Part shown: one piece after another, positions 17,019-25,487 of the stretch
Position numbering within the stretch: the first letter of the stretch is position 1
Layout: the number at the start of each line of letters is the position of its first letter
Assembly: GCA_007693605.1 (NCBI GenBank)
Contig: REDG01000061.1
Location: 1 to 33,025, forward strand
Reading direction: 5' to 3'
Source of the DNA: Bradymonadales bacterium
Lineage (GTDB): Bacteria > Bdellovibrionota > UBA2394
DNA: 33,025 nt
Translations under genes and position numbers: made by a program
Notes under the pieces: model-generated
What the model was told of the DNA's origin: nothing
Databases searched by the model: none
What the model saw: the letters and a program-made list of their open reading frames with translations, nothing else

Positions 17019-17522
17019 GTGGCCGTGTCGAATTCCACAAAAGCCTCGGGCCCTCGAGAAATTCGAAAGATTTCATCGAAAGACTGTTGGCCTCTTCGTC
17101 TGAAACTTCTTCGCCCAGGCCAATCCATAGAGACAGTACAGTTTGAGGGTGACGATTGGCCAGGGAGCTTACATCTGGGAGCTTTCATGAGATTGCAAGG
17201 GGACGAGACGCCTTGTGTTGGAGTTCTCAGCTTGATCGCCAGAAACGAATTGTTTGAAAAGTCCTCGAAGGAGTTCCAGTTGCGGGGAATGGCCGTTGAG
17301 CCTTCGCTGCAGGGCCAAGGTGTTGGAGCTGAGTTGCTCGCAGAAGGCATTCGATGGGCCAAGGAAACTGGAATACACATGATTTGGTGTAACGCTCGCA
17401 CTCCTGTTCTCAACTTCTACCGCAAGTTTGGTTTTGCTTCCGAGGGAGAAGAATTCGACATTCCACTCGGTGGGCCACACTATCGAATGAGATGGGGTCG
17501 GGAGACGAAAGTGCCAGACTAG
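17019..17522 (+). CDS. GNAT-family N-acetyltransferase
   Basis: The chosen start is GTG 17019, with CGGAG (17008-17012) 6 nt upstream; GTG 16989 is the longer in-frame option, with AAGGA close by. The 167-residue product carries the acetyl-CoA-binding motif A of GNAT enzymes, LRGMAVEPSLQGQGVGAELL, with the Q-x-x-G-x-G/A turn, followed by the helix ending in ETG and the strand MIWCNAR. Motif B follows as VLNFYRKFGF. The substrate cannot be inferred; small-molecule amines, ribosomal protein N-termini and antibiotics are all possible for this family. Confidence 0.88.
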   Translation: MAVSNSTKASGPREIRKISSKDCWPLRLKLLRPGQSIETVQFEGDDWPGSLHLGAFMRLQGDETPCVGVLSLIARNELFEKSSKEFQLRGMAVEPSLQGQGVGAELLAEGIRWAKETGIHMIWCNARTPVLNFYRKFGFASEGEEFDIPLGGPHYRMRWGRETKVPD

Positions 17523-17544
17523 CGACCCAACCCACAAAGCCGGC

Positions 17545-17556
17545 GGGCCTTTAGCG
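17545..17556. repeat. 12-bp match to the dispersed repeat
   Basis: GGGCCTTTAGCG is identical to the end of repeat copy 1 (13174-13185) and is preceded by AAGC at the same distance within one or two bases. It lies in the 74-nt gap between the GNAT and uppP genes. The rest of the 68-bp core is not conserved, so this is at most a worn fragment. Confidence 0.35.
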
Positions 17557-17596
17557 CTCGACACCCAGAGCACGGAGCCGCTAGACTTCCGAGTGA

Positions 17597-18424
17597 ATGT
17601 CTTGGTGGGAAGCAGTGGTGTTGGGAATTGTGCAGGGACTGTCGGAGTTCCTCCCCATTTCGAGTACGGCGCACATCGTTTTAGCCCAGAAGCTCATGGG
17701 ACTGGAGTTTCCGGGGCTTAGCCTCGAGATATTTCTTCATCTGGCGTCCGCATTGGCCTTGATTCTGTATTTCCGGAGAGAACTCCTCGAAATCAGTCTC
17801 GGCTTCATTCGTTATCCCTTTCAAAAGCGGCTGTCTGATCGAAAGAATTTCTGGCTCGCTATTTATTTAACAGTCGTGACGGCGATCACGGGCCTTTTAG
17901 GCGTGAGCTTGAAAGAGGTTTTGGATGCTCACCTAAAGACCCCTCTTGTCTTGGGACTGGCGTTTGTAACCACTGCATTCTTCTTGGTGTTTGTTGAGAG
18001 AATTCATCGCCACGGAGAAAAGACCATGGACGACATCCGGCTTCGAGAAGCCCTTTGGATCAGTCTAGCCCAAAGCATTGCCGTCATCCCAGGCGTTTCA
18101 CGGGCGGGAGCAACCTTAGTCGGGGGGCTTTTGGTTGGCCTGAAGAAGGAAGATGCGGTGCGCTTTAGCTTCCTCCTCGCTCTGCCGGTCATTCTTGGCT
18201 CTTCTGTTTTGGCCTTCAAAGATTGGAATATGAGTCTTGGAGCTGATATCTCTATCGAGGCGCTTGCGATTGGCTTTGTGATGAGCTTTGTTTTTTCCCT
18301 CGTCGGAATCAAATGGCTGATTGCCTTTGTACAAAAAAGTCGCCTGATTTATTTTGCGGGCTACTGCTTTCTTTTGGGGCTTTTTTGTTTAACTTTCGGC
18401 AGAGACTTTCTCGTCATTTCTTAA
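17597..18424 (+). CDS. uppP: Undecaprenyl-diphosphatase
   Basis: Dephosphorylates undecaprenyl diphosphate to recycle the lipid carrier for peptidoglycan and other envelope polymers; overexpression gives bacitracin resistance in other bacteria. The 275-residue integral membrane protein has the expected 7-8 helices and both BacA motifs: VQGLSEFLPISSTAHIVL (residues 12-29, with Glu17 and the Ser-Ser-Thr stretch) and PGVSRAGATLVGG (165-177, with Arg169). Length is normal for the family. The ATG at 17597 has GAGTGA just upstream. It is the third of three closely spaced plus-strand genes but has 74 nt before it. Confidence 0.96.
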   Translation: MSWWEAVVLGIVQGLSEFLPISSTAHIVLAQKLMGLEFPGLSLEIFLHLASALALILYFRRELLEISLGFIRYPFQKRLSDRKNFWLAIYLTVVTAITGLLGVSLKEVLDAHLKTPLVLGLAFVTTAFFLVFVERIHRHGEKTMDDIRLREALWISLAQSIAVIPGVSRAGATLVGGLLVGLKKEDAVRFSFLLALPVILGSSVLAFKDWNMSLGADISIEALAIGFVMSFVFSLVGIKWLIAFVQKSRLIYFAGYCFLLGLFCLTFGRDFLVIS

Positions 18425-18537
18425 CTAACAGACTGTGATCATCTGCTACTCAAAAGTTTCAAGCCAATCTCCTTTGGCCGTCTAACGAAAGTATGGATCT
18501 CATTGGATCACCAACTTTAGATGGGTTTGAGAGAACG

Positions 18538-18553
18538 AGCTTCGTGAGAAGCT
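18538..18553 (+). other. Small hairpin upstream of the DUF883 gene
   Basis: AGCTTC (18538-18543) and GAAGCT (18548-18553) pair perfectly around the tetraloop GTGA. It lies 29 nt before the ATG at 18583 and just upstream of the ribosome-binding site AAAGGAG. It could be a leader hairpin; it is not followed directly by a T run, so it is a poor terminator. The rest of the 18425-18582 gap shows no other clear structure. Confidence 0.3.
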
Positions 18554-18582
18554 GGGGAACTTTTTGAAAGGAGTACAGCTAT

Positions 18583-18918
18583 ATGTCAACGAATCCAAGC
18601 TTTAAAAAAGAGAAGATTGAGAGTGCCCTAAAACTTCTTGATGATGCCGCCAAAGAAACCAAAGAAGACATCTCTGGAATGGTGAGAGAAAAATACCACC
18701 ACCTTGAGGACTCCATTTCTCAGATTCAACCCGCCATCAAAAGGCAGCTTCATGAAGTCTCTGATATGACCGCCAAGGCCTATAAAAAGGGCAAGAAAAC
18801 AGCAATGGAAGCAGCAGAGCAAGTTGATCACTCAGTTCACGAAAGCCCATGGCCCTACATCGGAGGCGCTGCTTTGCTTGGCGCGATGGCTGGCTATCTT
18901 TTGTCGAGAAAGTGGTAA
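18583..18918 (+). CDS. DUF883 (ElaB/YqjD-like) membrane-anchored protein
   Basis: This is a 111-residue protein with a good ribosome-binding site (AAAGGAG). Residues 5-85 are highly charged and helical, with heptad-like spacing, followed by the typical C-terminal unit of the family: SPWPYIGGAALLGAMAGYLLSRKW, one transmembrane helix ending in Arg-Lys. E. coli relatives (ElaB, YqjD, YgaM) are stationary-phase inner-membrane proteins, and YqjD binds ribosomes. The gene is followed one base after its stop by a DUF1469-like gene, the same pairing as yqjD-yqjE. A stationary-phase or stress role is likely by analogy. Confidence 0.87.
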   Translation: MSTNPSFKKEKIESALKLLDDAAKETKEDISGMVREKYHHLEDSISQIQPAIKRQLHEVSDMTAKAYKKGKKTAMEAAEQVDHSVHESPWPYIGGAALLGAMAGYLLSRKW

Positions 18919-18919
18919 C

Positions 18920-19300
18920 ATGGGGGCGCTGAAAAGACTTGTAGAAGAAGCCGCGATACAAGGCATCAGCGGCGGCTTTACAAGAACCAAGAGGCTGATC
19001 AAGATTGAGTCTACCAGGCGCTATGTCGTCGCCGTTCAGTCCTTGCGCGTGGCATCCTTAAGCATCCTCTCTGCACAGCTTTTTCTCTTTCTTGCGGCTC
19101 TCTCTCTGCTGGCGCTCCTAGCTTCCGTCCTTTTTCTACTTCCACTAGGATATGAGACGCGACTTTGGGTGGCCTTAGGCGGCAGTCTGCTGATCTTTCT
19201 AGCATCCATGGTCGCCTTCTCTTTTGTGAATTCTGAGAAGAGATGGCTTGAGTTCTCGAAAGCCAATGAACTCATCGAGGGTATTTATAGACGGCCTTAA
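18920..19300 (+). CDS. DUF1469/YqjE-like (holin-superfamily III) membrane protein
   Basis: The chosen start is ATG 18920, one base after the DUF883 stop; a longer frame from 18824 would run inside that gene. The 126-residue protein has an amphipathic N-terminal segment with basic residues, then two transmembrane helices (about 50-73 and 80-103) separated by a short loop (GYETRLW), and a charged C-terminus. This matches the YqjE/phage_holin_3_6 layout, although sequence motifs in the family are weak. Despite the family name a lysis role is not implied; the pairing with a YqjD-like protein points to an envelope or stress function. Confidence 0.75.
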   Translation: MGALKRLVEEAAIQGISGGFTRTKRLIKIESTRRYVVAVQSLRVASLSILSAQLFLFLAALSLLALLASVLFLLPLGYETRLWVALGGSLLIFLASMVAFSFVNSEKRWLEFSKANELIEGIYRRP

Positions 19301-19302
19301 CC

Positions 19303-19350
19303 AGCCGATCTGCCTCAAAGAATTCGGAGTCCAATTGAGCTGGATCGGCT
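19303..19350. terminator. Inverted repeat after the DUF883/DUF1469 pair
   Basis: AGCCGATC (19303-19310) and GATCGGCT (19343-19350) are perfect 8-bp complements with a 32-nt loop, starting 3 nt after the TAA of the DUF1469-like gene. A further self-complementary GCCGCGGC (19353-19360) follows, then a T-rich stretch (19371-19380). Position and T-rich tail suggest a transcription end, but the large loop is unusual. Confidence 0.35.
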
Positions 19351-19416
19351 AAGCCGCGGCCTAAATATTCTCTTTTTCTTGATTTTAGCCCCCAAGGCTG
19401 TCTAGAAGTCAGTGGC

Positions 19417-21651
19417 ATGCGGGTTTTGAAAAAGCGGTCCATTTCGTCTCTAGGAGCCTCCCTTTGTGTCCTCTTTGGCGTTCTTGTTGGCGGCCTCTGG
19501 ACGGACTCACTTCAAGCCGATTGCCCCGCCGCGATCTCAAAGGCCCGGGCGGGATATCCTTATACTGAGAATCATGCAAAGGAGCTCTTGATTGGTGAAA
19601 TCGGAAACTTCCTGAGGCAGTGGCTGCCTCACATAAACTTCGATGCACTTCTTCGAATCTTGGACCCCGCCAGAGAGAATCATGAAATTCCCAAACCAGA
19701 AGAACTCATTGCGATCTTTGGGGGAGAGAAAAGCGCCGAGCTGTCGTTAGATGACCTGAAGGCCTTCTTCGTTAATATGTCAAAACTCTTCTATTCTCGA
19801 CAAGACCTCTCGTCTGAAGGCTTGAAATTGAAGCGAGATGAAATCGGCCCCAAGAGTGACGAGCTTTCCTTCCGGGATCTTCTCCAGTTTCTGGATGAGA
19901 AGGTTCCGAATAGTGATTTCATCTCCAATCAGCAACTGAACCGCTGGGAGCTTCTGGCTAGATTTGTTCATCATAAGGTTCTTTTTTGGATGGAATCTAC
20001 AAGGCTCAAGCCATCGAGCTTTGACATCGAAATGGCAGTCGACAGGGCGCTTCGGCTGCCCGAGGCAAGACCTCCTCGTGTTCGACAACGGATACGAGAT
20101 AAGTCGAGCTGGTTGGATCGCGTTCTGCTTTCAATCTTGCGAGATATATCTCCAAATGAAATGGATGACCGAGCTGGGTGGCGACATATTCCGCTAGGAT
20201 CCATTCTCTTTATTCGAAGGGATCTCATCAACCGGCAGATCTTTAGCCCCGCTTTGTCTCAAGGGGACAGCGTGCTCTTGGCCATTTTGGAAGACTTTGG
20301 AGCCTATCCAGAGATGCCGACGGTTGAGAGAATTCGAGATCTGAAAACAGATGCCGCGAGACAAAATCTCGCAGAAATGGCTCGACGGCAGCAAGTCCTC
20401 ATACAGTTTCTTGAAAATCGCAATCCACGAGTACCCGATGACCTGGCGGCCCTTGAAGAGCTCGATGAATGGAGAAGTCGCGACAGCTTCGTCTCGGAAG
20501 ATGAAAAAAAAGCGCATAAAGATTGGTTGAAAGAGAATGAGACCACCTTGAAGATTCTTGATCAGATCATTAAAGGTGCGCATGAAGCATGGTGGGAAGA
20601 CCTGCAAAGAAAGCGAACAAAACTAAGAAATCGGATCTTTCTCGACCTGGAAAGAGCCTATCGCGACCTTCAAGTCGCCAAGCAACAACTGACGGAATCC
20701 AAGGACTATAGGCCAAGTTTTGGATCGGAAGAGACAGGCCCTCGCAGAAATCTGATTCGAGTGCGAAAGAAAGAGCTGGCTACGGCCAAAGAGAGTTTTG
20801 CTGAGGCCTTTCTTCGGGCTCAATTCATTGCAGGTCTGATCGAGTTTCGCTTGTCCCCTGAATTCGTTGAACAGTTCTATGGTGACGCCCAGGTTCAACT
20901 CGCTAGCAAAAGACTTCTACTGGAGGCTGAAAGAGAACTCTCACGAAACAAATCCAAACCAGAGGAGCGGAAGAAATACTTCGACAATCTCATCGCCCAG
21001 CTCGCCAGAGAGGGAGACCGAAGCCTTGCTCAAGGCTCCCCACAAACTCCAATTAGCCGGCAAGTCGAACAACAGATTCTTCGAGCAGGGCCCCTTCAAA
21101 TGCTTGTTCGTCACCCTCGCTTTGCCACAGCCTCGGGCCTTTCGACCGTTGCGTTAGTCTTGGCGATTCAGTTTGGCCCCGCTCTTTGGCACGAAAACTT
21201 TGGATACCGTGAGCCAGGAGCTCTTATGAAGGTCTTTCAAGACCCGCGAAATCTTGATGACCCCAGCCGCTTTGACCGAGAGCTTGATAGCGCCATCCTC
21301 GTGTCACGACAAGTTGAGCTTGCCAGAGCCGATCGTCACTTTATTTTGGAAAGCCTACGGCACCCACGACGAGACCTCCTCTCAGAGCCCATAAGGCAAG
21401 AACTCGACAGAATTGCGAGAGAGGAAAAGATTTCCAGCTTTCTCGACCGACTGACTGGAAAGGGCCCACGATTTGAGCAGCCGACGGGACCAGAAGCAGA
21501 GTCGATGTGGAACCAGATTGGCATCATTATCGAAGCGAGACGAGTCATGGAAGTCGGTATCTTAGAAGAAATGCGCGACAACCGCAGGAGCCTTCGAAGT
21601 TTGCCAGACTCAGAGCCCTCCCCTTCTTCCGGTTCAGGTCGTCTGGAGTAG
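19417..21651 (+). CDS. Large unrecognised exported protein
   Basis: This is a 744-residue protein starting at ATG 19417. The signal peptide has four basic residues, a hydrophobic core (LGASLCVLFGVLVGGL) and a likely cleavage near LQADC, leaving a cysteine at or close to the mature N-terminus (Cys36). The mature protein is hydrophilic, rich in Arg, Glu and Leu, and largely helical. A coiled-coil-like segment runs over about 395-500, and one hydrophobic helix lies near residues 568-590 (SGLSTVALVLAIQFGPALW), so it may be anchored. No catalytic motif or named family is recognised. Its general layout (signal peptide, early Cys, long helical body, one central hydrophobic segment) recalls the 408-residue protein at 25488-26714. 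The last 18 nt overlap the convergent permease gene. Confidence 0.75.
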   Translation: MRVLKKRSISSLGASLCVLFGVLVGGLWTDSLQADCPAAISKARAGYPYTENHAKELLIGEIGNFLRQWLPHINFDALLRILDPARENHEIPKPEELIAIFGGEKSAELSLDDLKAFFVNMSKLFYSRQDLSSEGLKLKRDEIGPKSDELSFRDLLQFLDEKVPNSDFISNQQLNRWELLARFVHHKVLFWMESTRLKPSSFDIEMAVDRALRLPEARPPRVRQRIRDKSSWLDRVLLSILRDISPNEMDDRAGWRHIPLGSILFIRRDLINRQIFSPALSQGDSVLLAILEDFGAYPEMPTVERIRDLKTDAARQNLAEMARRQQVLIQFLENRNPRVPDDLAALEELDEWRSRDSFVSEDEKKAHKDWLKENETTLKILDQIIKGAHEAWWEDLQRKRTKLRNRIFLDLERAYRDLQVAKQQLTESKDYRPSFGSEETGPRRNLIRVRKKELATAKESFAEAFLRAQFIAGLIEFRLSPEFVEQFYGDAQVQLASKRLLLEAERELSRNKSKPEERKKYFDNLIAQLAREGDRSLAQGSPQTPISRQVEQQILRAGPLQMLVRHPRFATASGLSTVALVLAIQFGPALWHENFGYREPGALMKVFQDPRNLDDPSRFDRELDSAILVSRQVELARADRHFILESLRHPRRDLLSEPIRQELDRIAREEKISSFLDRLTGKGPRFEQPTGPEAESMWNQIGIIIEARRVMEVGILEEMRDNRRSLRSLPDSEPSPSSGSGRLE

Positions 21652-24141
21652 AAGCTTCGGTTTCAGTGTTTTAAGATTTCTAGAGAGCCACCACGCGACC
21701 AAAAGAACACTGCCTAGAATGATGAGAGGGACCAAGGCGAGCAATCGAGCCGTCCCCTGAGCCTCAAGGTTAAAAAATTCATCAAGAAACCAGCTGCTCG
21801 ATAGAAGACCAAAGAGTAGGCCGATGATCGTCGGAAAGAACACCACTGATATCAGCTCAACCCCAAGACAGGCCCGCAACCATAGAGAGGTGGCGCCAAC
21901 ACAGCGAAGGCTTGCAAAATCCCTCCAACGAGAACTCATCTTCTCGTGTGTCAACACCGCCACCATCACGATGGCCAAAAAAAACAGAAAGCTTAAAATG
22001 AATCGAATCGCCATACTCAGCTCTCCCATGACTCTGACCAAATCCTCTTTAATCGAGCTCACATCCAAAAGCGAAATGGCGGGAAACTCTCGTCCAATGG
22101 CTCGGCGAAGCTCCAGTCGTTCTGCCGAAGGCTCGGTCAAAATCGTTCCCAAATAAGAAAACGGAAGCCCTTTAAAAAAATCTTTCTGGAATACGATTCG
22201 AAATCCCGGCTGAAAGTCTGTCCACTTTACAGTTCGCAAACTGGTCACTCTTCCCTCAAAGGGAATGCCGTATAACTCAAAACCCATTCGATCGCCAAGC
22301 TGCACTCCATAGCGCCGAAAGTATTCTCTCGTCAGAGAAAGTTCAGGAAGGCCCTGGCCGTCAAAAGGCGTCGTCCACAACTCCCCCTCGACAATTCGCT
22401 CCTGCGACCCCAGCTCCATGGCCTCGGTGACTAAAAAATCTGATCGAAAGAAAGACTCTGTCGGATTTAACTCCTCAACGGGTCGATCATTCACAGTCAC
22501 CCACCTGAGTCCAACCCAAGGAGCCCATTGCAGACTTGCTCCGGAAAAATCGCTCACCAACGCATCCAATTTGAGCTTTTCTTCTTCTCCTAGGTCAAAG
22601 ACCAAAAGCGACGCTTGCCTCACAGAGTCTTCGACCCGAAACTCCTCTCGAAAACTCAACTCCAATATGAGAGCCAGGCCCAATATAAAACTTAAGAGAA
22701 AAAATATGGTGGCCGACAAAAGACTTGTGGCCCTCTCCCTCAAAAGACTTCGAAGAGAATATCGCAAACTCAAGGGCCAAGAATTTCTAGGAATTTGTCC
22801 CAAAGTCCACAAGATTGCAAAGTTAACGAGAAGCCCCCCCAAGAAGACCACAGAGAGTCCCCCCAAAAACCGCGCAGAGATTCTAAAACTTCCCAAAAGA
22901 TACAAACTAATGCCTGAAAAAATACAAAAGATAAGAATCAAAACAGCGACCTTTGAGAACCCAAATGTGGGAAGGGAGCTTTGATGGCGAAGAAGAAGCA
23001 GGGGTCGAAATTGTTTCAAATCGAGAAAGGGCCACAAAGAAAAGAGAATGGGCAGAAAAAAACCTACCAAGAAGCAGAAAACACTGACCTCCATCGAGAG
23101 TTCGGCAGACAAACTGAGTCCAATCATCTCAGAAAGAAGGGGAGCACCGAGCCCGACGAACACCGCCCCAAGTAGACAGCCCAAAAATGAGGCCGCCAAG
23201 GCGAAAATAGAAATGGCTCCAAAGAAAATAATCGCGACCTGACGACGGCCGGCCCCCAGGCTTCTTAAAACAGCGACAAGATATCGGCGATCAAACGACC
23301 AGTTTCGAAAAGCTCCCAGAAGCGCGAAGCCAGAAATCAACAGAGCCGCCAAAGAAATCAGTTGTGCAAACAAAGAGACTTGATCGAAAATCCTTCGGAA
23401 GGCTCGGTTTGATTCTCGAAACGAAAGAACGCGAAAGGAATCGGCATCGAGTCGATTCTCAAAGCCTGCCACGACTTGATCGGTGTTGCTTTCGGACGGC
23501 AATCGAATGTGGGCGGAATAAAAAACTCGCCCAGGCCTCGTTAGGAGCCCCGTCTCTTCGAGATGCCTTTGATGAATCCAAATTTTAGGGGCGAAGCTTA
23601 AAAAACCAGAAAAGCCCGAGTGTTGGGTCTCAACAATTCCCCCAAGCCGAAGATCTAGGACCCCGAGGCTTAGATTTTCACCGAGGCCGATGTCTAAAAG
23701 CTCCGCCAAACTGCGCGGAAGAATGACGAAGGCTTGATCTTGGTCGAGATCTGAAAAGCGGCTGAAGCCCTCCATCTGATAAGTCTGATAAAAGGGATAA
23801 AGGGAGCCAACCGCCGACAAATTGACGAACTGACTCTCCTCTCGCTCAGGAATCTGAAGCATGGTGGTGAAGCTAATCTCTTCAACCCATTCGGAGCCCG
23901 GGGGAAGCTCCGCTTCAAGCTGAGAAAAGACGCTGTCTGGCAAGGGCTGCAAAGACTGAATGCTGAAATCACCCCCCAGCTGCGCCCGGCCCTCGACTAA
24001 AAGCTTCTGTTGAACTTGAGTTTCAAAACTTCGAAACACAAAAAGACTTGAAATGGCCAGAACTAAGGCGAAGGCCGGCAGCCAAAGCCTGCGGCGGCCC
24101 GCCCAAAGCTCACGCAGGCTGACGCGCAACAGTTGATTCAT
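21634..24141 (-). CDS. FtsX-type ABC transporter permease, YbbP-like
   Basis: This is an 835-residue permease of the FtsX/MacB/LolC superfamily. One N-terminal helix (about 20-38) is followed by a periplasmic MacB-PCD-like domain (about 40-250), three helices with short loops (255-360), a further set of helices (about 390-500), a second periplasmic region (520-700), and three final helices (718-740, 765-790, 805-825). The ten-helix plan and two periplasmic domains match YbbP. The gene begins 32 nt inside the ATPase gene and follows a TesA-like esterase, the same functional set as E. coli tesA and ybbAP. This permease type is thought to pull lipids or lipoproteins from the membrane, not transport across it; the substrate is not known here. 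Confidence 0.9.
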   Translation of the reverse strand: MNQLLRVSLRELWAGRRRLWLPAFALVLAISSLFVFRSFETQVQQKLLVEGRAQLGGDFSIQSLQPLPDSVFSQLEAELPPGSEWVEEISFTTMLQIPEREESQFVNLSAVGSLYPFYQTYQMEGFSRFSDLDQDQAFVILPRSLAELLDIGLGENLSLGVLDLRLGGIVETQHSGFSGFLSFAPKIWIHQRHLEETGLLTRPGRVFYSAHIRLPSESNTDQVVAGFENRLDADSFRVLSFRESNRAFRRIFDQVSLFAQLISLAALLISGFALLGAFRNWSFDRRYLVAVLRSLGAGRRQVAIIFFGAISIFALAASFLGCLLGAVFVGLGAPLLSEMIGLSLSAELSMEVSVFCFLVGFFLPILFSLWPFLDLKQFRPLLLLRHQSSLPTFGFSKVAVLILIFCIFSGISLYLLGSFRISARFLGGLSVVFLGGLLVNFAILWTLGQIPRNSWPLSLRYSLRSLLRERATSLLSATIFFLLSFILGLALILELSFREEFRVEDSVRQASLLVFDLGEEEKLKLDALVSDFSGASLQWAPWVGLRWVTVNDRPVEELNPTESFFRSDFLVTEAMELGSQERIVEGELWTTPFDGQGLPELSLTREYFRRYGVQLGDRMGFELYGIPFEGRVTSLRTVKWTDFQPGFRIVFQKDFFKGLPFSYLGTILTEPSAERLELRRAIGREFPAISLLDVSSIKEDLVRVMGELSMAIRFILSFLFFLAIVMVAVLTHEKMSSRWRDFASLRCVGATSLWLRACLGVELISVVFFPTIIGLLFGLLSSSWFLDEFFNLEAQGTARLLALVPLIILGSVLLVAWWLSRNLKTLKPKLLLQTT

Positions 24142-24793
24142 CTACCATACTTCCGTCTAGAATTTCCAATCGTCGATCAGCTCGTTGAGCCAAGGCCTCA
24201 TCATGAGTGACCAGAACCAAGGATCGATTTTGTCGCAAGTCGAGCAAAAGCTCCAACACCTTCTCCCCCTGCTCCGAGTCCAAGTTTCCTGTCGGCTCAT
24301 CGGCAAAAATAATCTTGGGCTGATTGATGAGAGCCCGACAAATCGCCACTCTTTGCTGCTCTCCTCCAGACAATTGACCGGGCCAAGAACCCACACGGTC
24401 CGACAAGTCGACTCGCCTCATCAACTCTAAAGCTTTCGCCTCTGCATCTTTTTGACCCGCAAGCTGAGCCGGAATCATCACATTTTCAAGAGCCGAAAGA
24501 GTGGGAATCAAATGAAAAGACTGAAAAACAAAGCCAATTTCTTTTGAGCGAAATGGGGCCAAAGCGTCTTCATCTAAATTGTCAATGCGATGACCCAAGA
24601 GATAAACTTCACCCGAACTGGGCTGATCTAAGCCCGCCAACAAACTTAAGAGCGTTGTCTTTCCACTCCCCGACTTCCCAACAATCGCTACAAACTCTCC
24701 AGATTCAATTCGCAACGAAAGCTCTCGAAGCACTTCTAACTCTCGGCCATCTTCTGTCCGATACCGCTTTGACAGATTTTTTGCTTCAATCAC
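24110..24793 (-). CDS. ABC transporter ATPase, YbbA-like
   Basis: This is a 227-residue ATPase of the LolD/MacB group. Walker A is GKSGSGKTT (39-47), the Q loop is at Gln91 in FVFQSFHLIPTLSALENV, a sequence typical of this group, the signature is LSGGEQQRVAICRAL (141-155), Walker B is IIFADEPTGNLD (161-172) and the switch His is in LVLVTHDEALA. It should power the FtsX-type permease encoded just downstream (32-nt overlap). The start overlaps the 3' end of the esterase gene by 8 nt. In E. coli, ybbA is divergent from tesA; here all three genes point the same way. Confidence 0.94.
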   Translation of the reverse strand: MIEAKNLSKRYRTEDGRELEVLRELSLRIESGEFVAIVGKSGSGKTTLLSLLAGLDQPSSGEVYLLGHRIDNLDEDALAPFRSKEIGFVFQSFHLIPTLSALENVMIPAQLAGQKDAEAKALELMRRVDLSDRVGSWPGQLSGGEQQRVAICRALINQPKIIFADEPTGNLDSEQGEKVLELLLDLRQNRSLVLVTHDEALAQRADRRLEILDGSMVDESTVARQPA

Positions 24794-25406
24794 GAGACCA
24801 CTCCTCTCCCCAATGTTCCTTCAAAAAATTCAAAACATCCTCGGCAATTCTCCTTTGACCTTTCACATTGGGATGAATGCCATCTCGCAGATTGAACTCC
24901 GGCTGGCCCACAACAGAAGAAATAAAGTTGGGCATGACAAAGACACCGGATATGTCGGAAAGCCTTCGAAAAATCCTCCGAAAGCCCTGGACAAAGTCTT
25001 CGCCCAAATTAGGGGCAGCCTCCACCCCCAACACGAAGACGGGAACGGCCTTCTCGTTGGCCAGTGAAATGATCGCTCGCAGGTTTGCTTCGGTGCTCTC
25101 GATCGGAAGGCCCCTGAGCATATCGTTTGCTCCAAGCGCCACGATCAAAGCATCCGGCCTAATCTGACTCAACATCCACGGTAGCCGACGAAGACCTCCG
25201 GCCGTTGTGTCGCCTGACACCCCACCATTCACTATCCGAACAGAGACTCCTGTCTCAGAGAGCATCGTTTGTAGCTGCTCTGGAAAGCCCTGCCCCGGCA
25301 GCAGACCGTAGCCGGCCGTGAGGCTGTCTCCCAAAAACATAAGCGTTTTCGGCTGTTCTGCGGTGGGATGCTGAGCCAAGAACAAACTCAAAAGCACCCA
25401 TAACAT
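24786..25406 (-). CDS. tesA: SGNH/GDSL esterase, TesA-like lysophospholipase
   Basis: This is a 206-residue exported hydrolase. The short signal peptide (MLWVLLSLFLAQ, cleavage likely near residues 12-17) leads directly to block I, FLGDSLTAGYG, with nucleophile Ser28. Block II Gly65 is in NGGVSGDTTAGG, block III Asn94 in LGANDMLRG, and block V holds Asp175 and His178 in DGIHPN. Relatives (E. coli TesA, Pseudomonas EstA-type arylesterases) hydrolyse acyl-CoA, lysophospholipids and small esters in the periplasm. Leading an operon with YbbA- and YbbP-like proteins, it may work on lipids that the transporter extracts. The ATG at 25406 has only a weak ribosome-binding site. Confidence 0.93.
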   Translation of the reverse strand: MLWVLLSLFLAQHPTAEQPKTLMFLGDSLTAGYGLLPGQGFPEQLQTMLSETGVSVRIVNGGVSGDTTAGGLRRLPWMLSQIRPDALIVALGANDMLRGLPIESTEANLRAIISLANEKAVPVFVLGVEAAPNLGEDFVQGFRRIFRRLSDISGVFVMPNFISSVVGQPEFNLRDGIHPNVKGQRRIAEDVLNFLKEHWGEEWSRD

Positions 25407-25487
25407 TCAGCACTTAGCTTAAAGGCTTTTGAATGGAAGCTCAATCGAACTTGTCAAAAGGCCAATTTCTTGGCAGTTGGCCTAGAC

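Noticed and set aside
18920..19300. Phage lysis (holin) function for the DUF1469-like protein
   Set aside because: The family name suggests it, but there is no endolysin or other phage gene nearby, and pairing with a DUF883 gene matches the chromosomal yqjD-yqjE arrangement.
22418..22984. Plus-strand 188-codon frame rich in Ser, Arg and Lys
   Set aside because: It is the complement of hydrophobic permease helices, a usual source of such basic shadow frames.
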